Origin: Microthyrium microscopicum
Lineage: Eukaryota > Ascomycota > Dothideomycetes > Microthyriales > Microthyriaceae
Assembly: GCA_010405405.1 (NCBI GenBank)
Contig: MU004247.1
Span: 192,202 to 256,201 of the forward strand
Direction of reading: 5' to 3'
Length of the DNA stretch: 64,000 nt
Part shown: positions 1 through 11,196 of the stretch, in pieces
Numbering within the stretch: the stretch's first letter is position 1
Layout of the letters: every line of letters begins with the position of its first letter
Notes under the pieces: generated by a model
The model's database searches: none
Seen by the model: the letters and a program-made list of their open reading frames with translations, nothing else
What the model was told of the DNA's origin: nothing
Made by a program: the position numbers and the translations under genes

Positions 1-83
1 CAATCGGCATGCCTATCTAGCACCGCTCGCCTTCCCCGCGACTCCATATTGCGACCGACATATTCCGTGAAGATATTGATAAC

Positions 84-2627
84 ATGCCACGGCCCAAGAA
101 AGATGGCGCAGGCCCACCCAAGACGCGGAGTCGATTCGGATGCTGGCCATGCAAAGCGCGTAAAGTCAAATGCGGAGAAGAGAAGCCCACCTGCAAGAAC
201 TGCCAGCGCCAGGGCGAAACTTGCGATTACAGTATTCGTTTGAATTGGGCGGGTCGATCAAAGAGCAAGGGGGAAGATTTAATGACATTTTCAACACAAA
301 GTCTGCCAAACAGTCCTTCGACCATTGTGTTTCCCTCTCCGGAAGTGTTTTCTGGAAACACCACGCCAAAAGCCTCAACACCAGTGTTCAGTGCCTCCAA
401 GTTATCTCCAAGACAACATAATCGATCACGATCTCATATTACGAATCCAGCACCCAGAGATGGTTGGAACGTAGATCCATTGTTGTTTGCCAATCAGGAT
501 GTAAAACCGACTTCAAATCAAATGTCTGCGGCTGAGGGTAGTGGTATATCTCGTGGTATGGAAAGGCAGAGCGAAGGAGGAGCTATATCGGGTATTCCAG
601 GTGCTCAATATCTTCGAAATTCATGGCACTTTCCTTCAGGATCAATGCCACATTCGCCATTGCTGAATGTGCCAATGTCAGCAGACGGTACTACAGTATT
701 TTCTGGAAATCCGACGATAACAGATCCCGGTTCTTTATCCAGACCAGCATCTGGAGGAGATTCCTACATAACCACAGCGGACCGAAGCAAACGTATACGG
801 CTCAATTCCAGTATGGACAGTACATCTGCGCCGGCCCTGGTTCAATACGAGTCACCACCAGAGGGACAAATCATTGCATCGCCAACCATGAATGCCAAGT
901 CTCCAAATAGTAGATTTCTAGCTCCCACACCATTCCCTGGCACACCACAAACCACAGGCTCTTCTGCTTCGGACGATCAAGGATCTCGCATATTCTGGAA
1001 ACCTGGATCTTCAAGATTATCACCAGGGGACGATGGACGAAGAGCATCCGTCCCAGTGAGCTCTTTACTTATAGATACACCACCCGATCAACTGGACACA
1101 TCAGAAAAGAGACGAATCACTGTTAAAGAGAGCATCTCCACTTTCTACGGCTACGATAGAGGCGTTCAAGATCTGGACATTGGGCACAATGATGATGACA
1201 ATGCGATTGTCGGTAGTCCGGCAATCTCAACAACAGCAACCCTCGAGGGCCTGAGTAATGGTCAGACAGTTGCCATGGCCTTTGAGCCCGGCGGATACTA
1301 CTCAAAACCAGTTCCTATCAAGATACCCAACACTCTCCTACCACTTCCCGATCAACTTACCAGCAATCACATGAATTTACTCTACTTTCATCATTTTCTC
1401 AACCACACAGCCAGAATCCTCGCACCTCATGATTGTCCTGTCAATGCTTATCGGACTGTTTTACCAAGAAGTAAGTGCGTCCCATCTTTCATGCTTTATT
1501 CTAATAATTACAGTGGCTATACATGACGAAGACCTAATGAACCTGCTCCTGGCATACTCTGCTTGTCATAGATCCAGATTACTCAAACATCCCGAACCAG
1601 AAACTCGAATCGCTCGCTGGGTCGAAGATGTATTTCCCCGACTCCGCACAGCTCTTATCAATCCCGACAAAATATCCATCAACGCTATCGCCACCAGCAT
1701 CATGCTCGTCTCGCTAGAAATCATCTCTCCCGGAGCATTTGGCGTAGATATTCAATGGTACAGATACCTGTCCATGGCTCGCGAAATGTTCATAGCGCAC
1801 GCACGCAACAACGGTCCACCGGTCTTTGACGATGAACAATTCTTCCTTGCTAGATGGTTCGTCTATCTTGACGTCCTAGGCGCTCTAAGCGGGCCAGCTC
1901 CTTCCCGCCCATTACCGTTGGACACGTATTTTGTCGACGACCCTAATGAGGCGCCTGACACTATTGACTGCTTCTTCGGCTGCACTCGCTACTGCATGCG
2001 TCTCCTCCATCAAGTCGCTGAACTCGTCAAAGACACTGAACCCGCACGTCTAGACGCTGACAAGCAGGTGCGCGCCGACTGGGCACCGTCAGCGGACGTC
2101 GAGGGACGTGCTAATATGCTACTCTCCGCGCTCCATGAAAGCCGTCTCAAAGTCCCCTATACATGTCCACATGGCGACTTGACGAGTCCAGTCGACGAGA
2201 GCACAGTCGATCTGCACGAGATGATATCGACCAACAGCCTCTACCACTGGGCCGGTGTAATTCAACTCCTCCGCCGTGTCCTCAACAAATCGCAAGATAG
2301 CCGGGAAGTTTCCGAAGCCGTGCAATCCGTTCTCGAGAATCTTGAGACGATTCGCGACGGTAGTCCGGCAGAAGCGTGTTTACTCTTCCCCATATTCACC
2401 GCCGCATGCGAAGCGACGGACCAACATCAGAGGGATAGATTTGCGAGTCGTTTGTCGGATGTGGAGGAATTTGGCATGAAGCAGGTAAGCTTAACTCCAT
2501 CCTATTTCTGAACTTGTACTTTGTCTAACGGGTGTTGTAGGTGATTAATGCAAAGGAACTAATGGAGAAGACATGGGCGTCTAACATGCCCTGGGAGAGT
2601 ATAGTGAACGAAGAGTTCATCGGCTAA
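84..2627 (+). CDS. Zn(2)-Cys(6) fungal transcription factor
   Basis: Three exons: 84-1470, 1514-2484, 2541-2627, giving 814 residues. The introns are GT-AG (43 and 56 bp), with a CTAAT branch-like motif before the first acceptor. The N-terminus carries a binuclear zinc cluster with Cys20, 23, 30, 37, 40 and 47 (CX2CX6CX6CX2CX6C), followed by a basic linker ending near CDYSIRLNW. Residues about 70-430 are Ser/Pro/Thr-rich and probably disordered. The second half, with repeated helical segments, looks like the fungal-specific transcription factor domain 2. This class acts in the nucleus as a sequence-specific regulator; the target pathway cannot be read from the sequence. The start at 84 fits the zinc cluster lying near the N-terminus. 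Only 83 bp of upstream sequence is in the window, so an earlier exon cannot be excluded. Confidence 0.9.
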
Positions 2628-3201
2628 GATCGTTTATCGGTTAACAAAATAGCGTTGTGTTCTAATTTCTCAGCTTCTTTTTCAAATTAGGCAAGGTTGT
2701 TATGGCTTGGGATGGCCTACATATATCCACAAAGCGGGTCGGGTTTGTTGATGTTGCTGCTTTTTAGCGATTAAAATTGTAATGGTTTAGAGACGAGATT
2801 ATGAAAATTTTCGTGTGTTTATACATTATAGGCTGTGTGATTGTGTTCTATTGAATACATTGTGTTGATACAAGTGGCACTCCAGGCCCATAGTCCCGAA
2901 GAGTAGAATCAATGAGCGGACCTTGAATAGTAGTGCCCGCGCTCTGGTTATTTTGATTTCTTGTCCCACTATTGTTTCGAAGATACTCTAGAGTATGTTC
3001 TAAACCTCATTGGAGGCTTACTTGGACTGTTGAGCATATGATCTGATCTGATTCCAAGTATGAAGTATTGCAGCTGATGTTGATGGTGAAATTGCTATTT
3101 TTCCATAGGATATTGCTCGAACTTCAGGCCATGAATGAATCGACATAGAGCCGCACACTAAAGAAGTGGCTCAAGGTACTGCTTTCCATTCTCCCATGGC
3201 T
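2628..3201. other. Convergent intergenic region
   Basis: This stretch lies between the 3' ends of the Zn2Cys6 gene and the zinc-knuckle gene, so it should hold both 3' UTRs. I see no coding exon, RNA gene or repeat in it. Confidence 0.5.
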
Positions 3202-4461
3202 CTACTTGTGGCTGTAGTTGCAACCATGTCCATCTATTACGCCAATCTGAACTCCATCGATCACCAAAGGCGTGTCCTCTCTGACTCTCCGTCTCTTGGA
3301 GCCAAGTTGAATAGGTGGCCCCTCGAACTTGATGGGCTGTTCCTCTGTCGGTTCTGATTTCTCTTCGAGTCCAGTTTTTCCCAAGGTCTCAGACGATGCG
3401 ATGGGAATCATGATATTCGGATTATCCTCAGGATCCTGAATCTGGCTAACAGACCAGTCCATGCTTTCTATTTTGGGCTCGGTCTTGACCTTGACCTGGC
3501 TCGGGTCTGAACCAGAGTTGGAAGCACTCGTTTTGGCACCTGCAATGAAAGCCAATAGATTGGCTGTTACCGTGGCGTGTGGTTTCAGCCCGCTCGGAAT
3601 TCCCCTTTCAATTCGATGCTGTTCTTTGAGAGCTCGTCGTGCCAGTGCTGCTGCTGGGTCTCTCCGTATCCTGCCAGCCTCTCTCTTCTCAAAACGTATT
3701 TGGGGCTCGTCCGAAGGCAAGTTTACTTTCTCTAAGTTCTTAGAGATCAAGTACGGATCCGTAGGCATAGTCAAATTTGTGTAATCATCTGGCTCTGCCT
3801 CTAGAGCAATGTCATCACTTCGTGATCCCGTGGTCTCAGAACCTGCGGGCACGGGATATTTGAGGGTTAGTGACGCGAGATCGACTCCAAGATTAGCGGC
3901 AAGGCCTTTCGCACCGATTGGGTCTGCCAATGCTCGAGCCGATAGAGCGCGTAATGTACGCTCAGGATGCTTTCGAAGCTCTTTCCTGGTAATGCCCTTG
4001 AAATTAGGATCGAACTCTGGACCTGGACTCTGGAATTCTTCGGAGAGGTTGTATCTCTCGGCTATCCATTTCTCTGCTCTCATCAAGCTACTGTTAGGGC
4101 GCGGGAACTTTCCCTGAAGACGCGCTGTTTGGGCGAGTCCAAATCTCACATGATATCTGGCTTCTTGATAGACTAAACGCCACCCCCTACTGGCTTGTGT
4201 CCTCGGATTTGCGGCTTTGATTTTCGCAGCTCTTGTCTGAGCTTTTGTTGTTAGCTGGTTCCAATTGTACAAGGCCACTTCTCGTGGTGTCTTGATCACG
4301 TTAGCGTGAAGCCTGGAGAGATTCTTGAGAACGCGCAGATGACTTACTGTGCAATTTCTTGGCAAGTGGTCCGTCAGCCCACAGATATGACACCATACTG
4401 GTTGCTCGTAGGGGAAGAGATCTTGGACTTCTCCTGAATCTGGCGATGGGTTGCTGGCCAT
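3202..4461 (-). CDS. Zinc-knuckle (CCHC) protein of unknown function
   Basis: Intronless reading frame of 419 residues from the ATG at 4461. That ATG has a good fungal start context (GTCAAGATGGCC). An in-frame ATG at 4572 would add 37 residues and is less likely. A single CCHC zinc knuckle sits at Cys24, Cys27, His32 and Cys37 (CHICGLTDHLPRNC), a spacing typical of RNA or single-strand nucleic-acid binding. The rest is basic and helical up to about residue 220, then acidic and Pro/Ser-rich. The C-terminus has a KRRR stretch that could be a nuclear signal. A retroelement Gag origin was considered, but no protease, reverse transcriptase or terminal repeat adjoins it. Function is unknown; an RNA-related role is inference from the knuckle alone. 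Confidence 0.75.
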   Translation of the reverse strand: MASNPSPDSGEVQDLFPYEQPVWCHICGLTDHLPRNCTVSHLRVLKNLSRLHANVIKTPREVALYNWNQLTTKAQTRAAKIKAANPRTQASRGWRLVYQEARYHVRFGLAQTARLQGKFPRPNSSLMRAEKWIAERYNLSEEFQSPGPEFDPNFKGITRKELRKHPERTLRALSARALADPIGAKGLAANLGVDLASLTLKYPVPAGSETTGSRSDDIALEAEPDDYTNLTMPTDPYLISKNLEKVNLPSDEPQIRFEKREAGRIRRDPAAALARRALKEQHRIERGIPSGLKPHATVTANLLAFIAGAKTSASNSGSDPSQVKVKTEPKIESMDWSVSQIQDPEDNPNIMIPIASSETLGKTGLEEKSEPTEEQPIKFEGPPIQLGSKRRRVREDTPLVIDGVQIGVIDGHGCNYSHK

Positions 4462-5245
4462 CTTGACGACGATGGTGAGAGACGACTTCCCGGTGAGGTA
4501 GGGTTGTACGTAGGAAAATGATGATTGCTTCCGCAGACTTGGGAGGACGATGAAGCGTCGATGGAGCGTCAACTCTGGCTAGTATTTGATCCATAGGGAG
4601 ATGAAGTTGACGGACCACGGTTGCCTATGGTAGAGTGTACCTGCCATAAGGCTGAGACGCTAGCCTCTTATGGAAATGGCGACTTTGGAAAAGGCAATCG
4701 AGCTGGAGAGTCTTGGTCGGTGTATATCGCGCTAACATTTATCCGGCGGAAGGGCCCATGAAGTCAGTCGGCTAGAATCACATCATTTTGGTACTCCTAT
4801 AAGCTTAATAGTGTGTTAGCGATAGCTAGTTGTGGGCAACAGGTCGACAAAATAAAAGACATGTCCCTTCGATGCTATACTTCTCCCGCCGCACCATATA
4901 AAGAGCCAAGCTACTAGATAACACATTAATCATCTCAGTTCCTGATCTTATACATAGACCCAGTACTTACATTCTATGTAGCACTTAGGAACATTGTGGT
5001 AGTGGTAGATATGTCGAAATTCGACCAGGGTCGTACTCTCGCACGGACCAAATCGATTCTCGCCCCTGTGACGGGACCGAACATTTCTTATCCAGAGACT
5101 TTATCCATTGCAAACTCAACGCAACGTATCGCATCGCATACAATGGACTCAAGATCGTAACATACCATCAAAGGTCATACACGACCTTGTGTCATCATCA
5201 GAAAGAGGGTCGCCCCAGCGGCGGAGCTTGAGGTAGCAGTTGGCG
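4462..5245. promoter_or_regulatory. Divergent promoter region (zinc-knuckle gene / aminopeptidase)
   Basis: A 784-bp gap separates two divergently transcribed genes and must hold both promoters. A TATAAAG at 4897-4903 on the + strand lies about 350 bp before the longer aminopeptidase start and may be its core promoter. I see nothing else definite. Confidence 0.35.
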
Positions 5246-8200
5246 ATGAAGGCGCAATTTCTTGGGCTGATGTCCATGTCTGCAGTTGTTTTGCCGAGCA
5301 GGCAGCTTCTAAATCTGTCAACCCAGACTCTTGCTGTCACTTTCCCTTTACGACGGCACCTGCCGTTCCCTGCCACTTTTTCAGGCACAGCAACCGTAGC
5401 AGCAGGCAGGAGCCCCGCGCATATCATCGGCCGCGCCTACTCATCACACACCCCTCTACAGCTCTTAAATTCAACAACACAACCGCAGCATTTCCTCTCC
5501 AGACCTTTCACCTTGACTGCAAATCACAGACTTCGTTCCAAATCCCCCAGTTATCAAATACAGCAAACCAGACTCTGTTCTTACCGTCGCCACACTATGT
5601 GTAAAGGCCACAACGTCGTCAACGATGTCCATGGCGTCTCTGCCTCGAGTGGAAGAGAAATCCTACCAGCTCATGTGAAGCCAGCGCACTATTATTTGAC
5701 CTTGGAACCAAATCTCGAAACCTTTCAATACGATGGCGAGGTAACCATTGAGTTAGTGTCCAGTCATACCCCAACTGCCAGCTCCAATTGCTAACTGTAG
5801 TCAATAGTCTTGATGTCGTCGAAGACACAAAGTCCATATCGCTCAATACCCTTGACCTTCAGATACATTCTACCAAAGTTTCATCAGACGGCCATGTCAT
5901 TGCATCTTCACCCGTAGTCAGCTACGATGAAGATCAGCAAGTTACCACAATCAAGCTTAACGATTCCCTCAAGGCTGGAACCAAGGTCCAACTGGTCCAC
6001 AAGTTCACCGGTGAACTAAACAACAATATGGCAGGCTTCTATCGTTCGTCATACAAGACCAAGGACGGAAAGACAAAGCACATGGCCACCACTCAGATGG
6101 AACCTACCGATGCACGAAGGGCATTCCCATGTTTCGACGAGCCTGCTTTAAAGAGCAAATTCACTATTACTCTAATCGCCGACAAGAACATGACATGTCT
6201 ATCTAACATGGATGTTGTCAGCGAGAAAGACGTTGATGGAAAATATGGCAAGGGCAAAAAGGCAGTCACCTTCCGAGAAACACCATTGATGTCTACATAC
6301 CTCCTGGCTTTCATTGTTGGCGAACTCAACTATATCGAAACCAAAGCTTTCCGCCTTCCTGTACGTGTCTATGCACCTCCGGATCAAGACATTGAGCATG
6401 GCCGCTTCTCCTTGGAACTTGCCGCCAAAACTCTCGAGTTTTACGAAAAGACCTTTGACAGCGAATTCCCATTGCCAAAGATGGACATGGTTGCCATTCC
6501 AGATTTTAGCGCCGGTGCCATGGAAAACTGGGGATTGATCACATATCGTGTCGTCGACTTGATGATGGACGAGGCCTCCAGTGGCGCAGCAAAGAAGGAA
6601 CGCGTGGCAGAAGTTGTGCAGCATGAACTTGCTCATCAATGGTTTGGCAATCTAGTCACCATGGATTTCTGGGAAGGTCTCTGGCTCAACGAAGGTTTCG
6701 CAACATGGATGTCATGGTACTCTTGCAACGTTTTCTATCCAGAATGGAAGGTCTGGGAAAGCTATGTTGTTGATAATCTTCAAAGTGCCTTGTCCTTGGA
6801 TTCTCTTCGAAGCAGTCATCCGATTGAAGTTCCAGTCAAGAAAGCATCCGATATCAACCAAATCTTCGATGCAATTTCCTACTCCAAAGGATCATGTGTA
6901 TTGCGCATGGTCTCCAAATACTTGGGAGAAGATGTCTTTATGGAGGGAATCCGACGTTATTTGAAAAAGCATGCCTTTGGAAACACTCAGACCGGAGATC
7001 TTTGGGCCGCACTCGCTGATGCAAGTGGTAAAGACGTTGAATCTGTCATGGCTATTTGGACCAAGCAAATTGGATATCCCGTAGTTACGGTCACAGAGGA
7101 CGCCAAAAAGGGAGCCATTACAGTCAAGCAAAATCGCTATTTGCGAACCAACGACGTCAAGCCTGAAGAAGACAAAGCTCTGTTCCCTGTATTCCTCGGT
7201 CTACGAACCAAAGATGGCGTGCAAGAAGACCTTACTCTTTCCGAACGCGAGCAATCATTCCCTGTCAAGGATTTGGACTTTTTCAAGCTTAACGCCGATC
7301 ACAGCAGCATCTATCGAACACTGTACACTCCTGAGCGTCTTGAGAAGCTAGGACAGGCCGCCAAAGATGGCTTGTTGACTACTGAAGATCGTGCTGGTAT
7401 GATTGCTGATGCCGGTGCTCTTGCGGCATCTGGCCATCAAGGAACAGATGGTATGCTGTCTTTGCTCAAGGGATTTAACAGCGAATCCGAGTTTGTGGTT
7501 TGGAATGAAATTCTAACTCGAGTCGCCACTATTCGCAGTGCATGGATCTTTGAAGATGAAGCTATCCGCAAGGCGATCAACAAGTTTAGACTTGACCTAG
7601 TTCAAGACAAAGCACATGAGCTTGGTTGGAGCTTTTCAGACTCTGATGGTCACATCTTGCAGCAGTTCAAGCCTTTGATCTTTAATAATGCCGGACAAGC
7701 TGGTGATGAGAAGGTCGTCAAAGCTGCCTTTGACATGTTCAACAAATTCAGGGAAGGCGAGCGCAATGCAATCCACCCTAACTTGCGAGGCGCTGTCTAC
7801 GCCATTGTCCTTAAGAACGGAGGCAAGGCGGAATACGATGCAGTTCTCAACGAATTCCGCACTGCACCAACCAGCGACGAACGAAACGATGCACTCCGAT
7901 CTCTCGGCCATGCCACAGATCCCGAATTAGTCCAACGAACCCTCGCTCTCCCACTATCCGACGAAGTCAAGGGCCAAGATGTTTATCTGCCAATCGCAGC
8001 CCTCCGCGGTAGTTCGGCAAGTATCGAAGCTCTCTGGACCTGGTTCACCGAAAACTGGGACGCTATCGTTAAGAGACTGCCACCAGGTCTGTCAATGCTT
8101 AGCACCGTTGTCCAATTATGCACATCTGGATTCACTCATGCCGACCATGTGGAGAAGATTGAAAAGTTCTTTGCGTCAAAGAGTACTAAGGGCTTTGACC

Positions 8201-8307
8201 AGAGCCTTGCGCAGAGCCTGGATAGCATTCGAGCTAAATCCAAGTGGACAGAGCGTGATGGCGACGATGTCCGCAAGTGGCTCAAGTCGAATGGGTACTT
8301 GGAATGA
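5246..8307 (+). CDS. ape2: M1 zinc aminopeptidase (Ape2/Aap1, puromycin-sensitive type)
   Basis: Two exons: 5246-5751 and 5808-8307, with a 56-bp intron and a CTAAC branch site at 5791. The product is 1001 residues from ATG 5246 or 884 from the in-frame ATG at 5597; the latter matches the usual cytosolic length. Numbered from 5597, the exopeptidase motif GAMEN starts at about residue 288. The zinc site HELAH is at 324-328, with the third ligand Glu347 (HEXXH-X18-E in NEGFATW). A helical ERAP1-type C-terminal domain follows. The enzyme removes N-terminal residues from peptides. The extra 117 residues are rich in Arg, Ser and Thr with almost no acids, as in mitochondrial targeting sequences, so two isoforms are plausible. 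Identification is firm; which start dominates is not known. Confidence 0.96.
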
Positions 8308-8654
8308 CTTCCAAGGTTGTAGGATATGTATCGGGGTGCATATGTTGATAGATGCTGTGATTGTGTAGCACAATACCCTGTGATCAAAAATTGCATATAT
8401 AGCATTGCATATATCCATAAGAAATAAACTATACTCCTTCCAAAAATCCACTTCTTTTTCTCTTCACAGCTTTTCTTCATCATTGACCACTGGCACCCAT
8501 CACGGAACCACCCCAACGTCCCACATCCCGTTCCACAACATCCACACATGCATCCAGATACATCAAATATAAGGTTTCTCCAATCCGCCAACGATGACAT
8601 AAACCCCTTCCTTATTTTTCTTAGTCTTAACCCTTATCCTCCCCCATCTTAGAG

Positions 8655-9667
8655 ATGGAGTACAACCCCGCCCCTCTCCTACTACCAAATCGCGCCTACG
8701 CAGACACAAACCCTTCCGCTCTAATCCTGCTAAACCGCTCCCTCCATCCCCTCCCACTATTCAAACGCCTATGGACAAACGCAAAATTTCACGTCGTCGC
8801 TGATGGCGCGGCAAATTGGTTGTATGATGAGATACCCACTGAGGAACGCGAGGAATTCGTACGTTTCCCATCTACCTACTTACCCATATATCCCACTATA
8901 CCTCCACTATGCCTCCTCTGTCACCCATACTAACATTCCATCAGCTACCAACCCTAATAACCGGCGACCTCGATAGCATCACCCCGTCCGTCCGGTCCTA
9001 CTACGAATCTCAGCATATCCCCATCATAGCCAACGGCGACCAGTATTCCACCGATTTCGCAAAAGCTGTGAAACAAGCGCGATCCCTTTTACGGGGAGAC
9101 AGTGTGGCTAGGTCAGCGGCGTTCCATGCGCCGCCGGAGAGTAGGACGATTGTGGTGCATGGGAGTTTGGGGGGTAGGGTGGATCAGGGGGTTGGTGTGT
9201 TGCATGAGTTGTTGAGGGAGACGAGGGTTGATAAGAGTATGGGAGTGTGGTTGGTTACGGAGAGGTGTTTGTGTTGGTGGGTTGGGCCGGGGAGGAGTAG
9301 GATTGGGGGTTTGATGGCGATGGGGGAGAAGGAGGAGGAGGAGGACATGGAGTTGAAGGAGGATGGACAGGAGAGTAAGAGAAAAGAGGATGCTATGGAA
9401 GATGAGGGTGATGGTGGTAAGGAGGAGCGAATATTCAAGCGTCATTGCGGCATACTCCCCATTCTCGGGAAGGCCGTCATAAGTACAACGGGTCTGGAGT
9501 GGGATGTGACGGACTGGGAGACCGAGATGGGTGGGAAAGTGAGTACGAGTAATCATGTTGTGTCTGATGAGGTTACGATTACGACGGATCAGTGGGTGTT
9601 GTTCAGTATTGAGATTGGGAAGGGGGGTGGTGTTAATGGGGAATATGCACAGAAGCAAGAAGAATAA
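8655..9667 (+). CDS. Thiamine pyrophosphokinase
   Basis: Two exons: 8655-8858 and 8945-9667, with an 86-bp intron joined in phase 0, giving 308 residues. The enzyme transfers pyrophosphate from ATP to thiamine to make the cofactor TPP (Thi80/TPK1 family, cytosolic). Family motifs are DGAAN at 50-54, TGDLDSI at about 74-80, a QYSTDF segment, and a C-terminal thiamine-binding part containing GLEWDV and TSNHV. An insert of about 40 residues, very rich in Glu, Asp and Lys (bases about 9320-9430), separates the two domains. It lengthens the protein beyond the yeast enzyme and is probably a surface loop. The antisense strand is open for 181 codons here only because of this biased composition. Confidence 0.93.
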
Positions 9668-9879
9668 GAGCCGTGTAGTATGAATGTATAGATCAGATCA
9701 ATAATAGAGTAGAGATTAGACGACCATGTATGGCAGCATATCGAATGCATCGAGAAGTTCACTGATTGATATGCAGGAACTGAGGGTTGAAATGGTAAAA
9801 GCAAATTTATACATGGTCTATGAATTCATCACCATAGGTAAGCACATCTATAAAGTCTAAGGGGTATCAATCGCAAGCA

Positions 9880-10059
9880 TCACCAAAGACCGTCAAATCC
9901 AGTCTTATCCCAGTCTTCGATCTCATCCAGCTCATCAGTATCATCCAATTTTTCAGTCTCCTCCTCTTCTTCATTCTCATCGACTTCCTCAATTCCATCC
10001 CACTCATCCGCGTCCTCTTCATCAACCAAATGCAAACCATCAGTCAATTCCATGGTCAT
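9880..10059 (-). other. Acidic 59-codon reading frame directly behind the GH43 stop
   Basis: Immediately after the GH43 TAG (10065-10063) and one AAA codon, the same frame reopens with ATG at 10059 and runs 59 codons to a TGA at 9882-9880. About half of the residues are Asp or Glu, and it ends in a DWDKTGFDGLW-type tail. No GT-AG intron that I can find removes the TAG and keeps this frame. It could be a C-terminal extension lost by a nonsense mutation, a separate small ORF, or chance low-complexity sequence. Confidence 0.35.
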
Positions 10060-10062
10060 TTT

Positions 10063-11196
10063 CTAAACGCCATCAACCAAATTCATCCTCAACCCCAACC
10101 TACTTCCACCTCCCAGCGAAGCATCAAGCGTAGTAGCATACATGGCCCTTCCTTTTCCCCTGTTGGCGTGAAAGACAACATGTGTACCATCACTGGCTAC
10201 GCTGGCACCACCCGGCGCCATCAACCCGCCCGTGCCTGTCCGCATCACCGCATCTTGCCTCACAAATGGCCCACTGATACTGTGGGAGGTCGCCCATGCG
10301 ACATCATAGTTTGCAGAGTTCCAGCAATTACTGCTAAAGAATAGTGCATAACGACCATCGGGTAGGCGTGTGAGGCTGGGTGCTTCGATGAGGGGACCAT
10401 CGTTATCTGTGCGATCGAGAAGGACGACTGGTGCAGAGCTATGCGGTGTGATACCATCTGCCCCAAGGCGTGCTAGCATTAATGGTGTAGGGACTTTTGT
10501 TTGCCCGGCATTTCCACAGGTTCCGCTGGGTGTTAGACTGTTGCCGTCGACTTTCCAGAGGACATAGCGAGTTCCTGTGGATGGATCGCGGAAACCGGAA
10601 GCGTCGATTGCGCCGCCGCGGCCTGGAGATGCGATGATGGGGTTTATGGTGGTAAGGGAGTTCGTGCCGGTGGGATCGGGACATATGTAGGGACGATCTA
10701 GAGGTGTGAAGGGGCCGGTTATGGAGATTGATGTTGCGAGGCCGATGCAGTGGGCTGCGGAGTGGGCGCGCAGGGTGGCTGAGAAGTACATTACGAATGT
10801 GCCGCCGTCCTATATCGATATTAGTATCATGGTATCGCTAAGGGAAGATGGGGGATGTGGTACGTTTTGGATAACATCTGGAGCCCAGACAGATGGCCTT
10901 TCAGTGTCGACCCAGGGCGGTAGCTGGGGGAGAGCGTCTTTGCGAATGATCTCCCATTTCTTAAAGTCTTTCGAAGAAGCCATTTGGATGTGTACGCCAT
11001 TAGACGATGTGGCGAACGAATACCATAGATCTCTAACTTTGATAATCGCCGGATCAGGAAAGTCTAGATCCAGCGATGGTGTGAGTTTCGGCGGGTCGAC
11101 TTCTTTGGCGAAGAATTTGTGTTGCTCGGGCGCAAATGGAAGGCCCCATATTCCAAGTGGTAGGATAGTGACGAGGAGTGCTATCGAGGATAACAT
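10063..11196 (-). CDS. Secreted glycoside hydrolase family 43 protein
   Basis: Two exons on the minus strand: 11196-10864 and 10809-10063, joined across a 54-bp intron so that ...DVIQN continues as DGGTFVMYF. The product has 359 residues. A hydrophobic signal peptide covers roughly residues 1-19. GH43 is a five-bladed beta-propeller family of arabinanases, arabinofuranosidases and beta-xylosidases using inverting chemistry. The three acidic residues are visible: base Asp48 in DFPDPAII, modulator Asp180 in IDASGFRDP, and general acid Glu253 in LIEAPSL. It therefore probably acts on arabinan or arabinoxylan outside the cell. The substrate cannot be fixed from the motifs. An acidic open frame follows its stop codon (see separate entry). 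Confidence 0.9.

Noticed and set aside
3202-4461. Retrotransposon Gag
   Set aside because: No LTRs, protease, reverse transcriptase or RIP signature flank the zinc-knuckle gene.
9113-9658. 181-codon open frame on the minus strand
   Set aside because: It is antisense to the thiamine pyrophosphokinase exon and is open only because of the purine-biased insert; its product is Leu/Pro/His low complexity.
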